Shown: positions 5,168 to 11,361 of the stretch, piece by piece
Layout: each line of letters starts with the position of its first letter
Numbering within the stretch: the first letter of the stretch is position 1
From: an uncultured Eubacteriales bacterium
GTDB taxonomy: Bacteria > Bacillota > Clostridia > Oscillospirales > Acutalibacteraceae
Assembly: GCA_900321905.1 (NCBI GenBank)
Contig: ONXZ01000057.1
Span: 1 to 11,361, forward strand
DNA length: 11,361 bases
Direction of reading: 5' to 3'
Position numbers and translations under genes: made by a program
The notes under the pieces: generated by a model
The model's database searches: none
The model's input: only the letters and a program-made list of their open reading frames with translations
What the model was told of the DNA's origin: nothing

Positions 5168-6858
5168 GTGTTTCGGGCATTTTTTTTAGTTTTAAAAGCA
5201 CAAAAAATGTCATCAAATTTCAGCGATTTAAACAAAAAGCACAACATACAGAATAACACAATGCAAATGGTAAAATCAATCAATAAGTTGATTAACGGAT
5301 TTTCGTAAATTTCTACAAATTTTGTCAGATTACTTATTACAAAATACAAAATTAGTGCGATTACTGTCGGTTTTATAAATACGTTTTTCAGAGAAAATTT
5401 TGTTTTTGTGCATCTTTTTACTATTAAAATATTCCAAACAGCCATAATAAGGTAGCCAACAGCACCTGAAATCACTGCGCCGAAAAGCAAATATTTTTCG
5501 TCTTTGACAAGCAGAATATTCAAAAAACTACGAACTGCGCCGGACACAATATATGGTGCTATGCTCTTTTGCGCTTTGCCCACTGCCTGAACACAAAATA
5601 CTGCCGACCCTGCCAGGCAATAAATCGGGACTGTAAGCGAGAACGCAGCAACAAGTTTTTCACATCCTATCGGGATATCCGGCGATGACGAAGCGTAAAA
5701 AATATCAAGAACTTTCCTGCTGTTGAGCGCAAGCAAAACGCCGCCCAGCACCGACAGCAACACCGTATATTTATAGATATCATTTATGAGCGCGGACAGG
5801 CGTTCTTTGTTATCACCCTCGGCAGCGGCGCTCACGGCTGGCACTGCACACACGCCGAGCGCCATTGTAATACCGGGTATCAGGTTTTTAAAATCAAGCG
5901 CCGTACTCATCAAGCCGTAAACATATGTAACAATGTCGCTCTGCTGTGCGCCTGCAAGACGCACGCTTTCGCGGTAATAAGACATAAGCACAGACGGATT
6001 AACTGTGCCAAGCGCGTACTGCGCGGTTGCTGTGTCAAGGAACTGAAACACGCTCTGAATTGCAACGCTCATCATAATCGGAAATGAAAACGAGAGCAAG
6101 TCGCTCTCCATTTTATTTGACGGCACTCTGCCGCAGCGCGGAAGTATGCCGCGATTTATGCGGTCATACACCGCAACGTAAATTAAACTGACAAGCGAGC
6201 CAAATGTTACGCCACCCATAGCGGCTGCGGACGTTATGGGATAAATAAGTGACAGCGCTTCTTTTTGCGTTTGTACCGCAGTGCCAAGCACTAAGCCTGT
6301 GCTGTTGTAAAGCGCAATCAGGTACGCCATTGTTAGCCGTGCAAACGCCAGACCGAACACCATTTTAAACAGCGCTTCGAGCGTTTGTGATACGGCGGTA
6401 GGACGCATATTCATAAATCCCTCATAAAATCCGCGATATGACGCCGCCATTGCCGAAAACAGTATTGACGGCGCAAGCACCAAAACGGTATAAATGCTCT
6501 GCGGCGAAGCGGCGATTAAATCGCAATAAGGCTTTGCGAAGATGAGCATAACCGCCATACCGACAATACCGACCTTAACCATAAGCCGTGACGCACCTTT
6601 TTTTAGCGCTGACAGTTTTTCGGTATCATTAAGAGCGTTATACTTGCCAGTGAGTTTTGACAGCGCAACAGGAAACGCACCCATAATCACAGCGTGAAGC
6701 GGCAGATACAAGTTGTATGCCGAGGCAAAATATCCCCTGCCGACTGCACCTATAAATGCTGTCAGCGGTATTTTGTAAACTGCGCCGATAATCTTGACGA
6801 TTACGGAACTTGACAGGAGCAGGAACGCAGATGACAGGTATTTGCTTTTGTCGTTCAT
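5158..6858 (-). CDS. SpoVB/YabM-like polysaccharide flippase (MOP/MVF superfamily), 566 aa
   Basis: Multi-pass membrane protein of the MOP flippase superfamily (SpoVB, YabM, MurJ relatives), which move lipid-linked wall or polysaccharide precursors across the membrane. In spore formers SpoVB is needed for cortex peptidoglycan. About fourteen hydrophobic helices span the protein. Family landmarks are the KIIGAVYKIPL stretch near residues 22-32, YRGFYEG at 141-147 and RPTAVSQ at 152-158. The end is a Lys-rich cytoplasmic tail. At 566 aa it is slightly longer than Bacillus SpoVB (about 520). The ATG at 6856-6858 is chosen because it starts the first helix and follows GGTGAT; the upstream in-frame extension is Arg/Lys-rich and overlaps the next gene. 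It precedes mazG, hup and rqcP, matching the yabM-yabN-yabO order of Bacillus. It starts 17 nt after a terminator hairpin with no visible promoter. Sporulation use versus vegetative wall synthesis cannot be decided here. Confidence 0.88.
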   Translation of the reverse strand: MNDKSKYLSSAFLLLSSSVIVKIIGAVYKIPLTAFIGAVGRGYFASAYNLYLPLHAVIMGAFPVALSKLTGKYNALNDTEKLSALKKGASRLMVKVGIVGMAVMLIFAKPYCDLIAASPQSIYTVLVLAPSILFSAMAASYRGFYEGFMNMRPTAVSQTLEALFKMVFGLAFARLTMAYLIALYNSTGLVLGTAVQTQKEALSLIYPITSAAAMGGVTFGSLVSLIYVAVYDRINRGILPRCGRVPSNKMESDLLSFSFPIMMSVAIQSVFQFLDTATAQYALGTVNPSVLMSYYRESVRLAGAQQSDIVTYVYGLMSTALDFKNLIPGITMALGVCAVPAVSAAAEGDNKERLSALINDIYKYTVLLSVLGGVLLALNSRKVLDIFYASSSPDIPIGCEKLVAAFSLTVPIYCLAGSAVFCVQAVGKAQKSIAPYIVSGAVRSFLNILLVKDEKYLLFGAVISGAVGYLIMAVWNILIVKRCTKTKFSLKNVFIKPTVIALILYFVISNLTKFVEIYENPLINLLIDFTICIVLFCMLCFLFKSLKFDDIFCAFKTKKNARNTCN

Positions 6859-6875
6859 CTTATCACCATAAAAAT

Positions 6876-6900
6876 AAGGCAATGCGTTTTGCATTGCCTT
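6876..6900 (-). terminator. Intrinsic terminator after the coiled-coil gene, just before the SpoVB-like start
   Basis: A perfect 10-bp stem (6876-6885 with 6891-6900) with a 5-nt loop. On the minus strand it is followed by ATTTTTATGG, a proper U-run. It lies 19 nt after the stop of the coiled-coil gene and 17 nt before the ATG of the SpoVB-like gene, so it either ends the upstream transcript or limits read-through into the flippase. Confidence 0.8.
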
Positions 6901-6919
6901 TAGTAGTTTTATTAAGTTA

Positions 6920-7351
6920 TTAGTCCTGTGCAGAATCCTCTGCCGTTTCTTCTTCCTTTTTCTCCTGCCTTGCGTACTGGCGCGCCTCACGCTTTGAAAG
7001 ACCTTCAACAAACGCTTCGCGCAGTTCTGCAACTTCTTTGTCAAGGAGTTCGGCTCTCGTTTTTTGCAACTGAATTTCCTGCAGTGCGCTTTCGATTGCC
7101 TCTTCGTCAAGTTCCTCGCCTAAGTAAGCGCTGTACTGAAGTCTGCCGTATTTTTCATACGCTTTGGTGAGTTTTGTCCTTGAGTCAAGGAGTTCAATCT
7201 TTTTTCTTGAAATTTCAAGACGCTCCGCGCTCTTTTTAGTAGCCCTTTCAGCGTAAGATTTTGTTTTGGTAAGTACGTCCTCAAAATTGCCGTGTTTTGC
7301 GCTGTTGAGAACCTCATCAACACCTGATATAACGTCATTTAAGTTTTTCAT
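6920..7351 (-). CDS. Small coiled-coil protein of unknown function, 143 aa
   Basis: I do not recognise a named family. It is soluble, has no signal peptide or membrane helix, and is almost wholly predicted alpha-helix rich in Glu, Lys, Ala and Leu. Residues ~25-70 form a first helical stretch. A short break around YGRLQYSAYLGEE (68-80) follows, then a second heptad-like stretch at ~82-128 and an acidic tail. The helix-turn-helix plan with a Tyr/Gly/Tyr-containing hinge recalls small Firmicutes proteins that carry a C-terminal zinc ribbon, but no cysteine pair is present here; that link is inference. The start ATG (7349-7351) follows GAGGTG at 7357-7362. It has its own promoter and terminator and so is monocistronic, lying between hemZ and the SpoVB-like gene. 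The gene is clearly real, judged by its regulatory signals and composition. Confidence 0.82.
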   Translation of the reverse strand: MKNLNDVISGVDEVLNSAKHGNFEDVLTKTKSYAERATKKSAERLEISRKKIELLDSRTKLTKAYEKYGRLQYSAYLGEELDEEAIESALQEIQLQKTRAELLDKEVAELREAFVEGLSKREARQYARQEKKEEETAEDSAQD

Positions 7352-7371
7352 AAAAACACCTCGCTGAAATC

Positions 7372-7400
7372 ATTATATTACAACGCAAGTATTTTTGCAA
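7372..7400 (-). promoter_or_regulatory. Strong sigma-A-type promoter for the coiled-coil gene
   Basis: Minus strand: -35 TTGCAA (7395-7400), exactly 17 bases, then a consensus -10 TATAAT (7372-7377). The predicted start near 7365 leaves a leader of only about 14 nt, just enough for the GAGGTG site at 7357-7362. Confidence 0.8.
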
Positions 7401-7441
7401 GAGAAATTAAGACAATACTTTATATTATATATTCATTATAA

Positions 7442-8866
7442 TCATTTTATATGACTGTAGAAGTCATAAACCTTCTGCTTGCGTAAAATAACCTGGTCAA
7501 ATCGCTGTATATATTCGTAAGGATATTTAAAGTTATATACCCTTTCAATATTATTATAACTCGCACCGCGCAGTTTAGTGACAGCGCCTGCGCCCGCTGC
7601 AAGAACGGTGTGCGTTTCATCCATCATATAGATGTTATAAAGGCACTCTTTACCGTCTTTTGCATAGCCCACGTTTTCAAGATTGCCGAGCGACTTGCTC
7701 TGGCGGTACATATAATACGGAGCATAACCGTTTTTGCATAGCGCTTTATACGCATAATCAACCATTGCGCTCGCAGTATTTTTGGCGGTAAGGTCAAAAT
7801 ACTCGTTTTCCGTGACAAGATACGCAGCGCTTTTAAGCGCAAGATTGTGAACGGTTACGGAGTCCGCACCAAGGGCTACTGCCCTGTCAATACCCGACTG
7901 AAAAGACTGCAGAGTTTCGCCGTCAAGACCTGCGATAAAGTCCATATTGATATTGTCAAAACCTGCGCCTCTCGCCATATCAAACGCACTGAGCGTTTGT
8001 TCGGTGGTGTGACGTCTGCCAACCTTAGCACGAACTTCGTCGCTGAAAGTCTGAGGGTTAATACTAACCCTGTCTGCGCCGAGGGAGCGGACAGTCTGCA
8101 GTTTTTCAGGCGTGACGGTGTCAGGTCTGCCGGCTTCCACCGTGTATTCGCGAAGGGTTGATAAATCAAAGTTATCGCTGATTGTCTGCATAATCTTTGC
8201 AAGTTGCTCTGCTGAAAGCGTAGTTGGTGTGCCGCCGCCGAAATAAATTGTTTCAAGGCGAAGCGATAAATCTTTTGCAACCTTGGCAGTTTCCTCAAGT
8301 TCCCTGCAAAGCAAATCGACATACGGTGCGATATATTCGCCCGCGTTTGCTATGCTATGCGACACAAACGAGCAGTACGAACAGCGTGTAGGACAAAACG
8401 GAATTGAAACATAAAGCGAGAATGAATTGTCTTTTGACAGTTCTATTATTTTGTTTTCACGCTGCATAACCTCAAGCGCAAGTTCTGTTTTTTGCGGTTT
8501 TACAAGGTCAAAATCAAACTTCCGCCTTGCGCCGTCTATACCGAGTTTTTGCACAGTGGCGTGCATAAGCCTTGCAGGGCGAACGCCGTAAAGTATACCC
8601 CACGGCGGTTCAAAACCTGTAAGGTCGCTAAGCACCCTGAACATAAGCACAGACAAATCGTGCGCCGTGTCGTCGTCTGACACAGCAGAAAGGGTGCGCT
8701 CTTTTGAGTACACCCTTGCACTGACTGTTATTATGCTGTCCTTCTTTTCGGTAATCACGTTGATGTCGCTGACGCCTGAATCGCTGATTCTTTCAAGCGG
8801 GAAGAACATCGTTGCAATTTTTTGCGTGTGATAGCCACAGTCGTGGTTAATATTTGTTAGTATCAT
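7442..8866 (-). CDS. hemZ: HemZ, radical-SAM coproporphyrinogen III oxidase-like protein, 474 aa
   Basis: Radical S-adenosylmethionine enzyme of the HemN/HemW/HemZ group. HemZ is annotated as an oxygen-independent coproporphyrinogen III dehydrogenase, but the true reaction of this subgroup is not settled. An N-terminal ~140-residue HemZ-specific part contains PPWGILYGVRPARL at 88-101. The radical-SAM core carries the cluster-binding cysteines C158, C162 and C165 (CPTRCSYC) and the SAM-binding GGGTPT at 210-215. YYMYRQ near 384-389 and the C-terminal part are as in HemZ. The fourth cysteine found in true HemN (CxxxCxxCxC) is absent here. The ATG (8864-8866) overlaps the TGA of the preceding hydrolase gene as ATGA and has no good ribosome binding site, so translation is probably coupled. 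It is the last gene of the rel-dtd-hydrolase-hemZ run. No other haem gene is visible. Confidence 0.9.
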   Translation of the reverse strand: MILTNINHDCGYHTQKIATMFFPLERISDSGVSDINVITEKKDSIITVSARVYSKERTLSAVSDDDTAHDLSVLMFRVLSDLTGFEPPWGILYGVRPARLMHATVQKLGIDGARRKFDFDLVKPQKTELALEVMQRENKIIELSKDNSFSLYVSIPFCPTRCSYCSFVSHSIANAGEYIAPYVDLLCRELEETAKVAKDLSLRLETIYFGGGTPTTLSAEQLAKIMQTISDNFDLSTLREYTVEAGRPDTVTPEKLQTVRSLGADRVSINPQTFSDEVRAKVGRRHTTEQTLSAFDMARGAGFDNINMDFIAGLDGETLQSFQSGIDRAVALGADSVTVHNLALKSAAYLVTENEYFDLTAKNTASAMVDYAYKALCKNGYAPYYMYRQSKSLGNLENVGYAKDGKECLYNIYMMDETHTVLAAGAGAVTKLRGASYNNIERVYNFKYPYEYIQRFDQVILRKQKVYDFYSHIK

Positions 8867-9480
8867 AGTTTTTTCATATACGGGTTATTTCTGCGTTCAA
8901 AGTCGAGTTTTGAGTCATCGTTGTGACCTGCGCAAACTATAAGGTCGCCGTTGAGTTTTTTCAGCCTTTCGAGCGACTGCTGCATTTCAACCCATGAGCC
9001 GCCGGGGAAATCAGTCCTGCCGCAGGACAGTCTGAACAGTGTATCGCCTGAAAACAGATACTTACCGATAATAAAGCAGAGTCCGCCCTTGGTATGACCG
9101 GGAGTAGCAAGCACGGTAACCTCCGTGCTGCCGAAAAACAGGCTATCGCTGTCTTTAAGAAAAATATCGGCATTTACATTGTTTTGTGTTATGCCTGAAA
9201 ATGCGGCAAGCGACTGACGCGAGGACGTGAGCATGGGCGCGTCCTCCTCGGAAATGCAGACTTTGCAGCCGTACTTTTCCTTAAGTTCCTTTGCGCCCTG
9301 AATGTGGTCATAGTGACCGTGCGTGAGCAGCAGATAGCGCAGATTAGTGTCACCGATTGCTTCCTCAAGTCTTTCGTTAAACTCAGGGCAGTCAATAAGA
9401 ACAGAATCGTTTGTGTTTTCATCAACAACTATATAGCAGTTGCTTTCAAGAAGTCCGAAGGTGAGTTTTGTTACTTTCAT
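8863..9480 (-). CDS. Metallo-beta-lactamase-fold hydrolase, glyoxalase II-like (YcbL type), 205 aa
   Basis: Soluble zinc hydrolase of the glyoxalase II/YcbL branch of the metallo-beta-lactamase fold, which typically cleaves a thioester such as S-lactoylglutathione; the substrate in this host is unknown. The metal ligands are all present: THGHYDH at 53-59, H129 in PGHT, D146 in SGDTLF and H186 in AGH. GRTDFPGG at 154-161 and NNPYM near the end are typical of this short subgroup, which lacks the substrate-binding C-terminal domain of full glyoxalase II. The start at 9478-9480 is preferred over an ATG seven codons upstream because AAAGGA lies about eight bases in front and homology begins at MKVTKL. 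It begins one base after the dtd stop and overlaps hemZ by four bases, so it sits tightly in the operon. Confidence 0.9.
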   Translation of the reverse strand: MKVTKLTFGLLESNCYIVVDENTNDSVLIDCPEFNERLEEAIGDTNLRYLLLTHGHYDHIQGAKELKEKYGCKVCISEEDAPMLTSSRQSLAAFSGITQNNVNADIFLKDSDSLFFGSTEVTVLATPGHTKGGLCFIIGKYLFSGDTLFRLSCGRTDFPGGSWVEMQQSLERLKKLNGDLIVCAGHNDDSKLDFERRNNPYMKKL

Positions 9481-9481
9481 T

Positions 9482-9931
9482 TTACAGTTCCTTTGAATCA
9501 AGAATAATGGTTACAGGTCCGTCGTTAATGAGCGAAACTTTCATATCAGCGCCAAACTCGCCTGTTTCAACACGTTTTACGCCAGCCTCTCGCATAGCGT
9601 GGCAAAAGTATTCGTAAAGTGGAATTGCTGTGCTTGGCGGCGCCGCGCCGATAAACGACGGACGTCTGCCGTGTTTGCAATCAGCGGCAAGAGTGAACTG
9701 TGAGATAACAAGCATCTCGCCGTCAACGTCAAGAAGTGAGCGGTTCATCTTGCCGTTTTCATCTTCAAAAATGCGAAGGTTCGGCACTTTCTTTATGAGT
9801 TTATCTGCGTCACCTTTTGCATCGCCGTCAACAACGCAAAGCAAAATCATAAAACCGCTGTTGCATGAGCCGACAACTTTGCCGTCAATTTTAACTTCTG
9901 AATTTTGTACTCTTTGAATAACTGCTTTCAT
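9482..9931 (-). CDS. dtd: D-aminoacyl-tRNA deacylase Dtd, 149 aa
   Basis: Removes D-amino acids (and glycine from tRNA-Ala) that have been wrongly attached to tRNA, acting as a homodimer in the cytoplasm. Length matches the usual ~145-150 aa. Visible motifs are the N-terminal MKAVIQRV, SQFTL at 77-81, GRRPSF at 88-93, and the cross-subunit Gly-cisPro motif in NDGPVT at 136-141, which rejects L-amino acids. All key residues are present. The ATG (9929-9931) lies eight bases after the stop of the (p)ppGpp synthetase gene. No good Shine-Dalgarno sequence is visible at normal spacing, only a CGGAG some 15 bases upstream inside the previous gene, so coupling to upstream translation is likely. The hydrolase gene follows after one base. 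Confidence 0.95.
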   Translation of the reverse strand: MKAVIQRVQNSEVKIDGKVVGSCNSGFMILLCVVDGDAKGDADKLIKKVPNLRIFEDENGKMNRSLLDVDGEMLVISQFTLAADCKHGRRPSFIGAAPPSTAIPLYEYFCHAMREAGVKRVETGEFGADMKVSLINDGPVTIILDSKEL

Positions 9932-9939
9932 AAAACCGG

Positions 9940-11361
9940 TTATAACTCCGTTCTTTCGATAAGATAAACGCCCTGAATTTTGTCCAGCATTTTGATAATA
10001 CTGTCAAGGTGTTCCCTGCCGTTTACAGCAAGGGTTATTGTGGTAAGACAATTGCCGTCGTTAATCTCACGCGCGTTGATTGCGTGTATCTTAACATGAG
10101 CCCCGGCAAGCGCCGTAGTGATATCAAGCACAACACCCTCACGGTCAATGGCGTAAATGTTGAGCGTTGAGCGCGCCTCAACCTTGATATTTGAATCCCA
10201 GCGAGCCATAACCCAGCGTTCAGGCTCAGGTGAAGTGGCAATGTCGTAAGGCACATTTTTGCAGTCGCGACGGTGGACAGTAAGCCCGTGACCGCGAGTG
10301 ATAAATCCGATAATCGGCTCTCCCGGCAGAGGGTTGCAGCAGCGCGCCATATTGATAAGGCAGTTGTCAATGCCCTCAACGATAACGCCGCCAGACGACT
10401 TATGCGAATCATTGCTGATTTTAAGGTTAGGTTTGTCCTCTTTAGTATCCTTATATAAGCGGTTGTATTCGTCCTTAATACTTGGCATAAGACGAGTAAG
10501 ATTTATACCGCCATAGCCGATTGCAGCAAAAAAGTCATCTATTTTACTGAGTCGCTGGCGCTCAGCAATTTTCTGCAGGAACTTACGCAAATCGTCCTCA
10601 CTAAGTCTTATATAATTCTTTTTGAACTCGTGTTCGACAAGCGATTTTCCCTGAACAATATTTTCATCGCGGCGTTCTTTTTTGAACCATGAGCGAATTT
10701 TTGAGCGTGCTTCGCTTGTTTTGACAATTGACAGCCAGTCCCTTGACGGACCCTTGCCCTGCTGATTTGAGGTCAGAATTTCGACAATCTGACCCGTTTT
10801 AAGCGTTGTGTCAAGCGGCACAATTCTGCCGTCAACTTTTGCGCCCGTCATACGGTTGCCGACAGCCGAGTGAATAGCATAGGCGAAGTCTATAACCGTT
10901 GCTCCCTTTGGCAAACACTTAACATCGCCGCGAGGGGTAAAAACATATATTTCGTCAATAGAAAGGTCGCCCTTGATGTTGGCTATAATCTCTGACTTAT
11001 CGTCGCTGTTTTCATTTTCAATCAGGCTGTTAATCCATTTGAGAGACTCGTCAAGTTTGTCAGTGCCACCCTTGCCGAGTTTATATTTCCAGTGTGCGGC
11101 GATACCGTACTCAGCCGTTTTGTGCATATCTTTTGTGCGTATCTGAATTTCAAACGGAACGCCCTTGTAAAGCACGGTTGTGTGAAGCGACTGGTACATA
11201 TTCGGCTTTGGCATTGAGATATAATCCTTAAATCTGCCCGGAAGCGGCTGGAACATATCGTGAACAATACCAAGCGCGTTGTAGCAGTCAATCATTGTGT
11301 CAACGATAATTCTGACCGCGTAGATATCGTAAATCTCGTCAAACGTTTTGCCTTTTAAATA
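9940..11361 (-). CDS. rel: RelA/SpoT homologue (Rel), bifunctional-type (p)ppGpp synthetase/hydrolase, 5' part outside the window
   Basis: Long RSH enzyme that makes, and probably also breaks down, the alarmone (p)ppGpp in amino-acid starvation. The reading frame stays open to the right edge; the 22 codons before the first in-window ATG (11293-11295) encode GKTFDEIYDIYAVRIIVD, so 473 C-terminal residues are seen and the HD hydrolase domain lies beyond the edge. Counting from that ATG, the synthetase part has RFKD (21-24), YQSLHTTV (34-41) and EIQIRT (49-54). The TGS domain is at about 114-174 (VFTPRGDV), a helical region follows, the conserved CC pair is at 319-320 in ARCCNPLPGE, and a C-terminal ACT domain ends the protein. 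The RFKD loop is the RxKD type linked with bifunctional Rel rather than the ExDD of synthesis-only RelA. It heads the visible rel-dtd-hydrolase-hemZ run. Confidence 0.95.
   Translation of the reverse strand, partial: YLKGKTFDEIYDIYAVRIIVDTMIDCYNALGIVHDMFQPLPGRFKDYISMPKPNMYQSLHTTVLYKGVPFEIQIRTKDMHKTAEYGIAAHWKYKLGKGGTDKLDESLKWINSLIENENSDDKSEIIANIKGDLSIDEIYVFTPRGDVKCLPKGATVIDFAYAIHSAVGNRMTGAKVDGRIVPLDTTLKTGQIVEILTSNQQGKGPSRDWLSIVKTSEARSKIRSWFKKERRDENIVQGKSLVEHEFKKNYIRLSEDDLRKFLQKIAERQRLSKIDDFFAAIGYGGINLTRLMPSIKDEYNRLYKDTKEDKPNLKISNDSHKSSGGVIVEGIDNCLINMARCCNPLPGEPIIGFITRGHGLTVHRRDCKNVPYDIATSPEPERWVMARWDSNIKVEARSTLNIYAIDREGVVLDITTALAGAHVKIHAINAREINDGNCLTTITLAVNGREHLDSIIKMLDKIQGVYLIERTEL

Noticed and set aside
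5085..5216. Upstream extension of mazG by 44 codons
   Set aside because: It is unlike MazG, overlaps the end of the SpoVB-like gene and lies across the mazG promoter.
6859..7110. Upstream extension of the SpoVB-like gene by 84 codons
   Set aside because: The extension is Arg/Lys-rich, overlaps the coiled-coil gene in another frame and runs through the terminator hairpin; the family start is at 6858.
7401..7441. AT-rich stretch after hemZ as a terminator
   Set aside because: Only weak A-T pairings are possible and there is no GC-containing stem with a U-run.

Overview
The window most likely comes from a low- to mid-GC Gram-positive of class Clostridia, plausibly the Oscillospiraceae/Ruminococcaceae. 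The evidence is the AAGGAGA/GGAGG ribosome binding sites, the HemZ, SpoVB/YabM, MazG, HU and RqcP (YabO) gene set, and a membrane-anchored PrsA-type foldase. The assignment is by inference only; there is no rRNA gene to fix it. No mobile element, CRISPR array, tRNA or rRNA gene is visible, and no gene-free stretch reaches 300 bases.

Right part (about 7440-11361, all minus strand): a compact run reading from the right edge leftwards. It holds a (p)ppGpp synthetase/hydrolase cut by the window edge, the D-aminoacyl-tRNA deacylase dtd, a glyoxalase-II-like metallo-beta-lactamase-fold hydrolase, and the radical-SAM gene hemZ. Gaps are 8 nt, 1 nt and an ATGA overlap, so this looks like one operon. 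To its left is a small coiled-coil gene of unknown function with its own very good promoter (7372-7400) and a terminator hairpin (6876-6900).

Middle part (3692-6858, minus strand): a SpoVB/YabM-like flippase, MazG, the nucleoid protein HU and the S4-domain protein RqcP. In Bacillus the order yabM-yabN(MazG)-yabO(rqcP) is conserved, so this is a recognisable version of that cluster, with HU placed between mazG and rqcP. mazG has its own promoter overlapping the 3' end of the flippase gene. Hairpins sit just before the starts of the flippase gene and of rqcP.

Left part: an O-antigen-ligase/polymerase-family membrane protein on the plus strand (2200-3570) converges on rqcP and shares a hairpin terminator with it. 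It diverges from a large membrane-anchored PpiC-type foldase gene (29-2005, minus). Each of this divergent pair has a clear sigma-A-like promoter in the 194-base gap.

The most striking feature is a perfect 72-bp tandem duplication (3621-3764) at the 3' end of rqcP. The duplication is in frame, but its junction makes a TAA stop. The protein therefore ends five residues early, and a dead second copy of the 3' end lies between the stop and the terminator. I see no obviously new multi-gene system. The other interesting points are regulatory (four promoters with a TTGCAA/TTGCAT -35 box, two intercistronic hairpins) and the unidentified coiled-coil gene.
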